14,886 nucleotides of DNA, from the NCBI GenBank assembly GCA_900545035.1, contig UQXM01000027.1, positions 1-14,886 on the forward strand, given 5' to 3'. Positions 6,328-13,676 of this stretch are shown here, in pieces. How positions within the stretch are numbered: position 1 is the stretch's first letter; every line of letters begins with the position of its first letter. The translations under genes were made by a program, and so were the position numbers. The DNA comes from an uncultured Fusobacterium sp. (GTDB taxonomy: Bacteria; Fusobacteriota; Fusobacteriia; Fusobacteriales; Fusobacteriaceae). The notes beneath the pieces are model-generated. The model ran no database searches and was not told where the DNA came from. It saw only the letters and a program-made list of their open reading frames with translations.

Positions 6328-7740
6328 ATGGATAAAAACTACGATATCAGTTTTCTTGATGAAAACAGAATTGAAGATATCCTTAAAGAAGCAAAAATTT
6401 TATCTCAAAATAAAAATGAGATTGAAAAAATAATTGAAAAGGCTGAAAAAGCAGAGGGACTTACTTCCCGTGAAGCTGCAGCTCTTTTAAATATAGAAGA
6501 CAGTGAACTTTTAAATAAAATGTTTTCTGCTGCAAAAAAAGTTAAAGAAAAAATTTACGGAAAAAGAATTGTTATGTTTGCTCCTCTTTATGTGAGCAAC
6601 TATTGTGTGAACAACTGCAGATACTGCGGATACAAACATACAAACGATGACCTTTGCAGAAAACAGCTGACTAAAAAAGAACTTGTGGAAGAAGTGAAAG
6701 CTCTTGAAAAACTTGGACACAAAAGAATAGCTCTTGAAGCGGGAGAAGACCCTCTGAACTGTCCTATCGACTATATTCTGGATTGTATCAAAGAAATTTA
6801 TTCTATAAAATTTGACAACGGAAATATCAGAAGAATAAATGTAAATATCGCAGCTACAACTGTGGAAAATTATAAAAAATTAAAAGATGCAGAAATAGGA
6901 ACATATATTCTTTTCCAAGAATCTTTCCACAAACCTACATATGAATATATGCACCCTCAGGGGCCAAAAGCAAATTATTATTATCATACAACAGCAATGT
7001 TCAGAGCAAGAGAAGCGGGAATTGATGATGTGGGAATCGGAGTTCTTTATGGACTGTATGATGCAAAATATGAAACTGTTGCAATGATAAGTTATGCAGA
7101 AGCTCTTGAAAACATTACAGGAGTGGGACCTCATACTATTTCTGTTCCAAGACTGAGAGCAGCTGAAAATGTAACTCTTGCAGATTATCCTCATCTTGTT
7201 TCCGATGATGAGTTCAAAAAAATTGTAGCTGTATTAAGACTTGCTGTTCCTTACACAGGACTTATTCTTTCAACAAGAGAACCTGCAGTTTTAAGAGATG
7301 AAATAATTGCTCTTGGAGTTTCACAGGTAAGCAGCGGTTCTTGCACAGGAGTTGGAGGATATTCAGAAGCTGCCGAAACGAAAAAAGAAAATACTGCACA
7401 GTTCCAAGTAAGCGACGAGCGTTCTCCTATGGAAATGCTTGAAAGTTTAATAAAATCAGGATATATTCCAAGCTACTGCACAGCTTGTTACAGACAGGGG
7501 CGTACAGGAGACAGATTTATGGAAATAGCAAAAAGCGGAAAAATAAATGTTATATGTGAAGCAAATGCTCTTATGACTTTAAAAGAATTTCTTCTTGATT
7601 ATGCAGACGAGCATTTGAGAAAGCTTGGAGACGAAGCCATTGTAAAAACTCTTGATGCTATGCCTGACGAAAACTTTAAAAATAAAATAAGAGGATATTT
7701 GAAAGAGATTGAAAACGGAGCAAGAGATTTAAGAGTTTAA
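6328..7740 (+). CDS. hydG: [FeFe]-hydrogenase maturase HydG (tyrosine lyase)
   Basis: HydG is a radical SAM enzyme that cleaves tyrosine to p-cresol and dehydroglycine and from the latter makes the CO and cyanide ligands delivered on iron to the H-cluster of [FeFe]-hydrogenase; cytoplasmic. The 470-residue length is normal. The radical SAM cluster ligands are Cys93, Cys97 and Cys100 in CVNNCRYC. The decisive feature is the C-terminal CX2CX22C motif, Cys384, Cys387 and Cys410, exactly spaced, which binds the auxiliary cluster with the dangler iron and separates HydG from the related thiamine enzyme ThiH. The start is fixed by AGGAGG six bases upstream. Its maturation partners hydE and hydF and a hydrogenase gene are not in the window, so it is an isolated gene between a transporter and a polysaccharide operon. 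It implies hydrogen metabolism in this organism. Confidence 0.97.
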   Translation: MDKNYDISFLDENRIEDILKEAKILSQNKNEIEKIIEKAEKAEGLTSREAAALLNIEDSELLNKMFSAAKKVKEKIYGKRIVMFAPLYVSNYCVNNCRYCGYKHTNDDLCRKQLTKKELVEEVKALEKLGHKRIALEAGEDPLNCPIDYILDCIKEIYSIKFDNGNIRRINVNIAATTVENYKKLKDAEIGTYILFQESFHKPTYEYMHPQGPKANYYYHTTAMFRAREAGIDDVGIGVLYGLYDAKYETVAMISYAEALENITGVGPHTISVPRLRAAENVTLADYPHLVSDDEFKKIVAVLRLAVPYTGLILSTREPAVLRDEIIALGVSQVSSGSCTGVGGYSEAAETKKENTAQFQVSDERSPMEMLESLIKSGYIPSYCTACYRQGRTGDRFMEIAKSGKINVICEANALMTLKEFLLDYADEHLRKLGDEAIVKTLDAMPDENFKNKIRGYLKEIENGARDLRV

Positions 7741-7763
7741 AAATATTTTTAAAACTTTTTAAC

Positions 7764-7800
7764 AAAAAAGACAGCAGAAAATAAATCATGCTGTCTTTTT
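7764..7800. terminator. Bidirectional intrinsic terminator between hydG and wzx
   Basis: A perfect 12-base inverted repeat, AAAAAGACAGCA (7765-7776) and TGCTGTCTTTTT (7789-7800), encloses a 12-base loop. Because the arms begin with A runs and end with T runs it can terminate transcripts from both directions: hydG rightward and the polysaccharide operon leftward. The right arm doubles as the last four sense codons of the flippase gene, and the flippase stop codon lies at the end of the loop. Confidence 0.9.
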
Positions 7801-9195
7801 ATTTTTCAATATTTTAAAAGCTTCTGCAAAAAATACAACAGCCAAAACAGTAATAATCATATATCTTATCCAGATAATATCCACCACTTTTGTATAAACA
7901 AAGCAGGAAATTGTAATAACTGCTATTCTGCATGTATACTGTACAGGCGAAAATAATTTGTAATTAAGTTTTTTTCTTGTAATTATTTCGTGAAACACAA
8001 AAAGAAAGAAATATGAAGCAAGTGTTGTGAGAGCCGCTCCAAAACTTCCATATTTCGGTATGAAAATATAATTAAGCACAAGATTTATTACAGCCGAAAA
8101 AGATGTTCCCAAAGCTATATAGTTTGTTTTTTTCACATAAAATTCATAATTTACAGGGAAACTGTATAAAAATATAAAATAACATCCAAAAATTATCCAC
8201 GGCAGAAAATATTTTCCTGTTTGGTAATCGGCAGACCCCATAAATCTCACAATCTCAGGAGAGATAAAAATAAATCCCATTGTTACAAGAGTAAAAAAAT
8301 CCAAATAATTTCTGCTGTATATTTTTATTTCAGAATGATTTTCTTCTTTCAATCTTTGAAAATACCAAGGCACCCATGCACTTCCGAAAGCTCCTGCCGC
8401 TGTGCTTAATATTGTTCCTATTGTATAAGTAAATCCATAAATTCCTGTTTCTTCCAAGCCGATAAACTTTTCTATCATCATTCTGTCAGAGCTGGTAAGA
8501 ACTATATGGGATAAATTATGTAAAATAAGAGGAAGCCCCAAAGTCAGACAAAAAATAAAATGTTCTTTTTTGAATGTCGGCTTCTTTTTCAAAATAATTT
8601 CAAGATAAAAATATCCTCCCAAAATAACAGAAGGAACAACTGCACCGAGGATTTTTCCTGTTGCTTTATCAATACTTGGTACTGATGTGATGAAAAAAAG
8701 TGAAAGCCCCACATTTAAAACTGTATAAAACATTGAAATAAAAAGCTGTTTCTCTGCTTTTCCGTCAAAACGAAGTATTGTATTTTTAAAAGTTACTCCC
8801 AATGTAAAAAATGAATGCAGAAGCATAAGAAAAATAAGATTTACGGAAAGCCCTGAAAACTCTGCCAAAGGTTTTGAAAATCCCATAATAATAAGAGCAA
8901 AAAAAGCAAAACTCACAAAAGAAAGTACAACTATGTTTGAATTATATTCTCTGTATTCCTCATCTTCAAAACTTACTTTTGCATTTTGGATTGTGCTGAA
9001 AGTCTGCAAACATAAAAAAATTACAACTACAGCCTGCCATGCAGTGTAAAGAGATGTAATACCAAAATCTCTGGTTGTAAGCACTCTTGTATAAAGAGGA
9101 AGTGTAAGAAAATTTATTCCTTGAAGAATAAAAGTTCCTAAAGTATAATAAGCCCCATTTTTAATAAGACTGTTTGAAAAAATTTTTTTAAACAT
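7786..9195 (-). CDS. Wzx-type lipid-linked oligosaccharide flippase
   Basis: A 469-residue integral membrane protein of the polysaccharide transporter (PST/MOP) family, predicted to translocate undecaprenyl-diphosphate-linked oligosaccharide across the inner membrane. The N-terminus (NGAYYTLGTFILQGINF, then PLYTRVLTTRDFG) is the classic opening helix and amphipathic stretch of these flippases, and the mid-protein segment SSDRMMIEKFIGLEETGIYGF is also typical. Hydrophobic segments are spread along the whole length, about 12 to 14, with no large soluble domain. It is the last gene of the polysaccharide operon, 27 bases after the GT52-like gene, with GAGG just before the ATG. Specificity for a particular glycan cannot be inferred. 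wzx would be the functional symbol, but no specific orthologue is recognised. Confidence 0.9.
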   Translation of the reverse strand: MFKKIFSNSLIKNGAYYTLGTFILQGINFLTLPLYTRVLTTRDFGITSLYTAWQAVVVIFLCLQTFSTIQNAKVSFEDEEYREYNSNIVVLSFVSFAFFALIIMGFSKPLAEFSGLSVNLIFLMLLHSFFTLGVTFKNTILRFDGKAEKQLFISMFYTVLNVGLSLFFITSVPSIDKATGKILGAVVPSVILGGYFYLEIILKKKPTFKKEHFIFCLTLGLPLILHNLSHIVLTSSDRMMIEKFIGLEETGIYGFTYTIGTILSTAAGAFGSAWVPWYFQRLKEENHSEIKIYSRNYLDFFTLVTMGFIFISPEIVRFMGSADYQTGKYFLPWIIFGCYFIFLYSFPVNYEFYVKKTNYIALGTSFSAVINLVLNYIFIPKYGSFGAALTTLASYFFLFVFHEIITRKKLNYKLFSPVQYTCRIAVITISCFVYTKVVDIIWIRYMIITVLAVVFFAEAFKILKNKKTA

Positions 9196-9222
9196 TTCAA
9201 CCTCATTACTATTATGTATTAC

Positions 9223-10218
9223 TTATGTTAAATCATTAAGCTCTACATTACCGAATTTTTTTAATAATTTCTCATTTATTTTTGAGCCGTAAAAATCAAT
9301 CTGCACATTTTCTCCCAAATTCATAACACTTGTAGAAAATACTGTTACAGCTTTTTTAAAATTACTGTCCATAAGTGAGAACAGCTCAAAAGGAAAAGGT
9401 TTGTCAAGAATGACAGCTTTCGGAAAAACAGCACTGTAATCAGTTTTTTCTCTCGGATGAGTTTTTATAACTGTGCAGCTCTCATCATAATTTTTCATTA
9501 TACTTTTATATATTTCAATTTTTTCATCTTCTGTAACTACATTATCTTCTGAAAAAGGCTGTGTCAGAAGAATATTTTCTTTTTGTGAAAGCTCTTTCAA
9601 AAGTTTTTTATCCAAACCAAAAACATACAGAATTTCCTCTTTTTTGTTTTCAGATAAATTATTCCACAAATTTTTAAGAGAAATTGTTTCTATTTTATTT
9701 TTTAATCTCTTTGGGATATTTTCAGCTTCTTTTGTAAGATATATCTTTGTTATATTTTTGCTGAAACCGTATGGATAATAAAGATATGTGGCATATTTAA
9801 AAGTTTTCAGAAAAAAACTTTCTCTGTCTATCTGCTTATCAACTTCCGGCATGGAATAATAATTTATGATTCCGTCCTCAATTACATGAAATTCATGGTT
9901 TTTAATAAAATATCCCGCTCCTGTCAAATGATCGCCACCATACACAACAAGTCCTTGAAGATTATTTTTTTTCACAAGATTTTTTATATAATGATACATC
10001 TTTATTCTTTTTTTCATGCTGTCAAATTTTGATGAAGCATTTTCTTTTTCAAGAATAACAGAATTATTTTTAAAAATATCTCTGTTTATATTTATAGAAT
10101 TTCCGAAAACAAAAAATGTTTCGGAAATTTTATTTTTATTTATAAGCATAAAAATCAAAAGAGAGTAAAGGCTGTCTGTTATACAGATATTTTTAAATTT
10201 CAGGCTGTTTTTGTTCAT
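9223..10218 (-). CDS. GT52-like glycosyltransferase, possible sialyltransferase
   Basis: A 331-residue cytoplasmic enzyme resembling glycosyltransferase family 52, which contains the lipooligosaccharide alpha-2,3-sialyltransferases and some glucosyl- or acetylglucosaminyltransferases. Bacterial sialyltransferase-type GT-B enzymes share a D/E-D/E-G motif, seen here as Glu114-Asp115-Gly116 in HVIEDG, and an HP motif, seen as His254-Pro255 in KTHPRE; a Ser/Thr motif follows at 295-297 (FSTSVMNLG). ILLTQPFSED at 216-225 is also reminiscent of the family. There is no membrane segment or signal peptide. Its start lies 26 bases inside the end of the GT2 gene, whose last codons provide GGAGAA as ribosome site. 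The acceptor is probably the growing repeat unit. Sialic acid as donor is a family-based guess: no sialic acid synthesis gene is in the window. Confidence 0.75.
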   Translation of the reverse strand: MNKNSLKFKNICITDSLYSLLIFMLINKNKISETFFVFGNSININRDIFKNNSVILEKENASSKFDSMKKRIKMYHYIKNLVKKNNLQGLVVYGGDHLTGAGYFIKNHEFHVIEDGIINYYSMPEVDKQIDRESFFLKTFKYATYLYYPYGFSKNITKIYLTKEAENIPKRLKNKIETISLKNLWNNLSENKKEEILYVFGLDKKLLKELSQKENILLTQPFSEDNVVTEDEKIEIYKSIMKNYDESCTVIKTHPREKTDYSAVFPKAVILDKPFPFELFSLMDSNFKKAVTVFSTSVMNLGENVQIDFYGSKINEKLLKKFGNVELNDLT

Positions 10219-11179
10219 TTGTAATTTCTCCTTTTACAGCTTTTCTGATTTTATTTGTAAGTCCCACAGAAAAATAAAGCATTGTTTCTTCAAAATTTTT
10301 GTTTTTAAATCCTTCAAGATTTTTAAAAAACCATTTGTATTTTTTATGAACTTCACTTATATTTTCTCTCTTATGATAAGCTCTGTAAAGAATAACTTTA
10401 TAATAACTTATTATAAGCTTTGAAAGAACGGTTTTCCCCATTGATGAAGAGCAAGTTTTGTATTCTTCATAAAGAGAATAACAGATTTGCTCAAGAGATG
10501 TATTGCTTTTTTCGGTAACTTTGCTCATAATACTTCCTGAACGCTGTCTGTAATAATAGAAAGGATAATCCAGATATTCTATTTTTTCAGCTTTTAATAA
10601 AACTTTTGGAGTAAATTCACTGTCTTCATGTAAAATTCCTTCTGTAAAAAACAGATTGTTTTTTCTCAGAAATTCTGTTTTATAAAAACTTGCCACAACT
10701 TCCTCTCTGAAACATTTTGGTTTTTCAAAAGAGTTATGGAAAAATTCTATTCCTGTAACAGTTCCGCATTTTTTGATATGCTCTGAACGGAAAAGAGGCT
10801 CTCCTGTTTTTCCGTCCCTGTAATACATCAGATTTCCTGCAATAATATCCAAATCTTTTTCTGCTCCTTCTTTCAGAAGAGCTTCAAATTTTTCGCAGTC
10901 CACAAAATCATCACTGTCAATAAAAGCAATATATTTTTGTCTGGCTATATGTATTCCAAAATTTCTCACAGATGAAAGTCCGCCGTTTTCTTTTTGGATA
11001 AGTATAGTTTTATCAAGATATTTTTCAGCATATTCTCTTGCAATCTTGTAGCTTTCATCTGTTGAGCCGTCATCAATCAAAATTACTTCCATATCTTTAA
11101 TATTTAATCTGTAAATGGAATCAAGACATTCTGCAAGATATGCTTCTACATTATATATCGGAACAATAATGCTTATCAT
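10193..11179 (-). CDS. Glycosyltransferase family 2
   Basis: A 328-residue GT-A-fold sugar transferase expected to add one sugar to the lipid-linked repeat unit at the inner face of the membrane. The N-terminal nucleotide-sugar domain opens with ISIIVPIYNVEAYLAECLDS, with Asp36-Asp37 in LIDDGSTD; ENGGLSSVRNFG at 64-75 follows, then the DXD metal site in DSDDF at 88-92. The probable catalytic-base region is LHEDSEF at 183-189, followed by YYYRQRSGSI at 208-217, both typical of capsule and O-antigen GT2 enzymes. The C-terminal third is Lys/Tyr-rich and less conserved. The ATG overlaps the stop of the upstream GT4 by four bases, with AGGTGG as ribosome site, and the gene overlaps the GT52-like gene by 26. 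Donor sugar and linkage are unknown. Confidence 0.93.
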   Translation of the reverse strand: MISIIVPIYNVEAYLAECLDSIYRLNIKDMEVILIDDGSTDESYKIAREYAEKYLDKTILIQKENGGLSSVRNFGIHIARQKYIAFIDSDDFVDCEKFEALLKEGAEKDLDIIAGNLMYYRDGKTGEPLFRSEHIKKCGTVTGIEFFHNSFEKPKCFREEVVASFYKTEFLRKNNLFFTEGILHEDSEFTPKVLLKAEKIEYLDYPFYYYRQRSGSIMSKVTEKSNTSLEQICYSLYEEYKTCSSSMGKTVLSKLIISYYKVILYRAYHKRENISEVHKKYKWFFKNLEGFKNKNFEETMLYFSVGLTNKIRKAVKGEITNEQKQPEI

Positions 11180-12279
11180 CTGTTACACCACCTATTTTTA
11201 TAAATATCAATAACTATTTTTTCGTCAAAATTTTCCTGTATATATTTTCTTCCTGCTTTTCCCATTTTTTCTTTTTCTTCCTGTGAAAGAGCCATAAATT
11301 TTTCTATTTTTTCAGCAAGGTCTTGAGAATTTTTTGGCTCTGCCAAAAATCCTGTAACTCCGTTAATAATTATATTTTTGCATCCTGTAACATTTGTGGC
11401 AATAAGAGGTTTTTCCATAGAAGCTCCCTCAAGAAGAGTTCTTGAAATTCCTTCACGATATGAAGGCAGAACAATACAATCCGCATTTTTTATAATCTCT
11501 CTCACATCATTTACAGTACCAAGATAATTTATAATTCCTCTGTCCACAAAAGATTTCATCTGTGCTTCATCAATTCCTGCCACACTGTTTCCTCCCAATG
11601 CACCAAGAAATTCAAATTCTGTATCAGGATATAAAGATTTTATTTTTTCTGCAGCTTCCACATACTCTTTTACACCTTTGTCAAAAAAAGCTCTGGCAAT
11701 CATAAGAAATACTATTTTATTATTGTTTTCAGATTTTTTCATTGGAATAAATTTTTCTGTGTTCACTCCCTCTCCGGGCAGAATAAAAACTTTTTCAGAT
11801 TTTATAATTTTTTCGGAAACCAAAAGATTTTTATCATCTTCATTCAATACACAAACCTCATCTGCCAAAGGAAGAGAGATTTTATAAAGAAATTTTGCAA
11901 TTTTTGAAACAAGAGAGTTCGTAACAAAAGCATATCCCAATCCTGTCAAAACAGCCACAGATTTTATTTTTGCAAAATGAGCTGCAAGAGTTCCGTAAAT
12001 ATTTGCTTTTATTGTGTAATGAAAAACAATATCAGGTTTTTCCTGTTTGTAGATTTTATAAAGTTCATGAAGAAGTTTTAAATCTTCCACAGGATTCATT
12101 CCTCTTTTATTAAGAGAAATATTTATGACTTTTACTCCCAGTTCTTTTTGCATATCCACTCTTGTTTCATAAGGAGCGATAACCGTTACATCATGCCCTG
12201 CTTCCACAAGAGCCTTAATAACCCCTCCTCTGAAAATGTAAATATCCCACAGGACATTTGCAGTAAAAAATATTTTCAT
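11176..12279 (-). CDS. Glycosyltransferase family 4 (PglA/CapM-like)
   Basis: A 367-residue GT-B retaining glycosyltransferase. The opening KIFFTANVLWDIYIFRGGVI and KALVEAGHDVTVIAP resembles the PglA/CapM-like branch, whose members often transfer N-acetylhexosamines onto lipid-linked acceptors. The C-terminal nucleotide-sugar domain has PGEGVNTEKF at 168-177, IARAFFDKGVKEYVEAA at 194-210, and the EX7E motif Glu276/Glu284 in YREGISRTLLEGAS. Its ATG has AGGAGA seven bases upstream. It is the first gene after the 203-base gap, and a minus-strand TATAAT at 12295-12300 may give it its own promoter. It overlaps the following GT2 by four bases. The donor and acceptor are not determined; PglA-like activity is only a resemblance. 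Confidence 0.92.
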   Translation of the reverse strand: MKIFFTANVLWDIYIFRGGVIKALVEAGHDVTVIAPYETRVDMQKELGVKVINISLNKRGMNPVEDLKLLHELYKIYKQEKPDIVFHYTIKANIYGTLAAHFAKIKSVAVLTGLGYAFVTNSLVSKIAKFLYKISLPLADEVCVLNEDDKNLLVSEKIIKSEKVFILPGEGVNTEKFIPMKKSENNNKIVFLMIARAFFDKGVKEYVEAAEKIKSLYPDTEFEFLGALGGNSVAGIDEAQMKSFVDRGIINYLGTVNDVREIIKNADCIVLPSYREGISRTLLEGASMEKPLIATNVTGCKNIIINGVTGFLAEPKNSQDLAEKIEKFMALSQEEKEKMGKAGRKYIQENFDEKIVIDIYKNRWCNR

Positions 12280-12348
12280 AATTCTCCTTCAAAAATTATA
12301 ATAAATGAAAAATTTTCTTGGAAAAAATATCAGCTATTTATATTGCTC

Positions 12349-12405
12349 ACAGAAAGGAAATTTGAAACTCACTTCGTTCAGACAGTCAAATTTCCTGTAT
12401 TCTGT
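12349..12405. repeat. Long imperfect hairpin, probable intergenic repeat element
   Basis: The arms are ACAGAA plus AGGAAATTTGA (12349-12365) and TCAAATTTCCT plus TTCTGT (12386-12405), pairing perfectly apart from a three-base bulge (12397-12399), with a 20-base loop containing CTCACTTCGTTCAG. The stem does not lead into a T run on either strand, so it is not a standard intrinsic terminator. It looks like a small dispersed palindromic element that entered the gap; only one copy is present here, so dispersal is unproven. Confidence 0.6.
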
Positions 12406-12409
12406 ATCG

Positions 12410-12440
12410 CTGCATAAATTATGCAGATATTTTTAATATC
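12410..12440. repeat. Two adjacent short palindromes
   Basis: CTGCATAA (12410-12417) and TTATGCAG (12419-12426) form a perfect eight-base palindrome around a single A. Immediately next, sharing one base, GATATT (12426-12431) and AATATC (12435-12440) form a six-base palindrome around TTT. They directly abut the long hairpin and may be part of the same element or a separate protein-binding or RNA-processing site. Confidence 0.5.
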
Positions 12441-12482
12441 GAAAATTTTTATTTATTATAAAATTTTATTTTTAATATAACA

Positions 12483-13676
12483 TTAATATAGTATCAATAA
12501 TTCTTTTCCATCAGCTTCTTTATTGAATTTTCTTGCTCTTGCAAGGTCAGAAATTTTTTCTTCATAAGATTTATGTTTTGTAATTATATTTTCATAACGG
12601 TATGTAATTTTATTTCCGTTAAAACTGAAATGATTATATATTCTTGCTCCTCCAATAAGTGAAGCAATCAAAAATGCTCCTGCTTTTATTTTCATATTGT
12701 TTGCTCCTGCAATAATATATCCCCAAACAAACCAATTGGCGAAAACAAATAATACACCAATTCTTACTGAAGCAATGAAAAACTCTGATGTAAACAGATA
12801 TATCAGATAAAAAATATAAAAACTGTTTTCCATAATAACCGAATATTCATTTGTTTCTTTAGCATTATCAAAACTGTCTTTTTCTTTATGAAGAAATAAA
12901 AATACAAATATAAATGTAATTAATTTTTCAAAATATAAGATTCCCACAGGAAGAGAATAATCTTTCGGAATTATTGAAAGATAGCTTATAATTTTTCCTC
13001 CTATTGCAGCAGGGAGTACAGTACCTGCATATTCAAGAATATGAATTATTATTTTCATATCCAAAAGATAATAAATATTTCCCAAAACAACAAGAGGTAA
13101 AATTATTTTTCTGCTGTAATTTCTGTTTAAAATAAAATACATTGGAAAATAAATTATTGCACTCATATGGAAAGTAAGCCCTATACAGTTTAAAATAATA
13201 AAAGGAATAATCTTTCTTGTTCTGATAAATTCTATTGAAATAATAAAAAGTATTATTGCTTTTGCATTTCTTAAAAGGTCAACCTCTATTGAAAGTCCCT
13301 GTACAGCTAAAAACAGAAACAAAGAAAACAGAGGATATTTAGCATATTTTTTTAAAATAAGAGCTATAATTCCTATATCAATCACAGAATTTATAAAAAT
13401 AAAATGTTCATAAGAAATTCCTGTTTTATAAAAAAGTGATGTCCAAAGTTCATATCCTATTTCATATGTAAAACCGTTCGGCAGATTATAATATGAAGGA
13501 TAATATGCCCACCAGTCCCAGCCTACAAAGGCTCTCAGTCCAAGAAATCCCATAAGAAGAATTATCGAAAAAACGAAAAGAATGTGTTTTTTTCTTTCGT
13601 TTTTCCCAAAAATGTCAATCATTCCTCCAATGAAAAGAAAACCGAATACTTCAATATACGGAATAAATGAAACCAT
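12483..13676 (-). CDS. EpsG-family polysaccharide polymerase (Wzy)
   Basis: A 397-residue polytopic membrane protein predicted to polymerise repeat units on the outer face of the inner membrane. It fits the EpsG family: RAFVGWDWWAYYPSYY at residues 48-63 (R-x3-G-x-D-x3-Y pattern), VDLLRNAKAI at 132-141, and FHMSAIIYFP at 169-178, with roughly ten or more hydrophobic segments and a large loop around residues 55-85. Sequence identity among polymerases is low, so the call depends on topology, these motifs and the setting. I chose the ATG at 13676 rather than an upstream TTG: GGGAGG (13684-13689) sits seven bases before it and it overlaps the previous gene's stop by one base (TAATG). Downstream is the 203-base palindrome-containing gap. 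Confidence 0.88.
   Translation of the reverse strand: MVSFIPYIEVFGFLFIGGMIDIFGKNERKKHILFVFSIILLMGFLGLRAFVGWDWWAYYPSYYNLPNGFTYEIGYELWTSLFYKTGISYEHFIFINSVIDIGIIALILKKYAKYPLFSLFLFLAVQGLSIEVDLLRNAKAIILFIISIEFIRTRKIIPFIILNCIGLTFHMSAIIYFPMYFILNRNYSRKIILPLVVLGNIYYLLDMKIIIHILEYAGTVLPAAIGGKIISYLSIIPKDYSLPVGILYFEKLITFIFVFLFLHKEKDSFDNAKETNEYSVIMENSFYIFYLIYLFTSEFFIASVRIGVLFVFANWFVWGYIIAGANNMKIKAGAFLIASLIGGARIYNHFSFNGNKITYRYENIITKHKSYEEKISDLARARKFNKEADGKELLILY

Larger units (their letters stand above)
12280..12482. other. 203-base gap inside the polysaccharide operon
   Basis: This is the only sizeable gap in an operon whose other neighbours overlap or nearly touch. I see no gene. From the right it holds very AT-rich sequence after the polymerase stop, then three palindromes between 12349 and 12440, then a minus-strand TATAAT at 12295-12300 and the ribosome site of the GT4 gene. 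The -35 partner of that -10 box is weak, and the leader would be only about nine bases, so the promoter is tentative. Confidence 0.6.

Noticed and set aside
6328..7740. ThiH (thiamine tyrosine lyase) as an alternative to HydG
   Set aside because: The exact CX2CX22C auxiliary cluster motif at the C-terminus is a HydG hallmark that ThiH lacks, and no thiamine genes are nearby.
12349..12405. Intrinsic terminator ending the polymerase transcript
   Set aside because: The hairpin is not followed by a T run on the minus strand (TTTCTGTG follows), and downstream genes of the same operon continue on that strand.
12148..12417. Plus-strand open frame of 89 codons running into the palindromic gap
   Set aside because: Its first half is antisense to the GT4 gene and its end is merely the translation of the hairpin element; no ribosome site.
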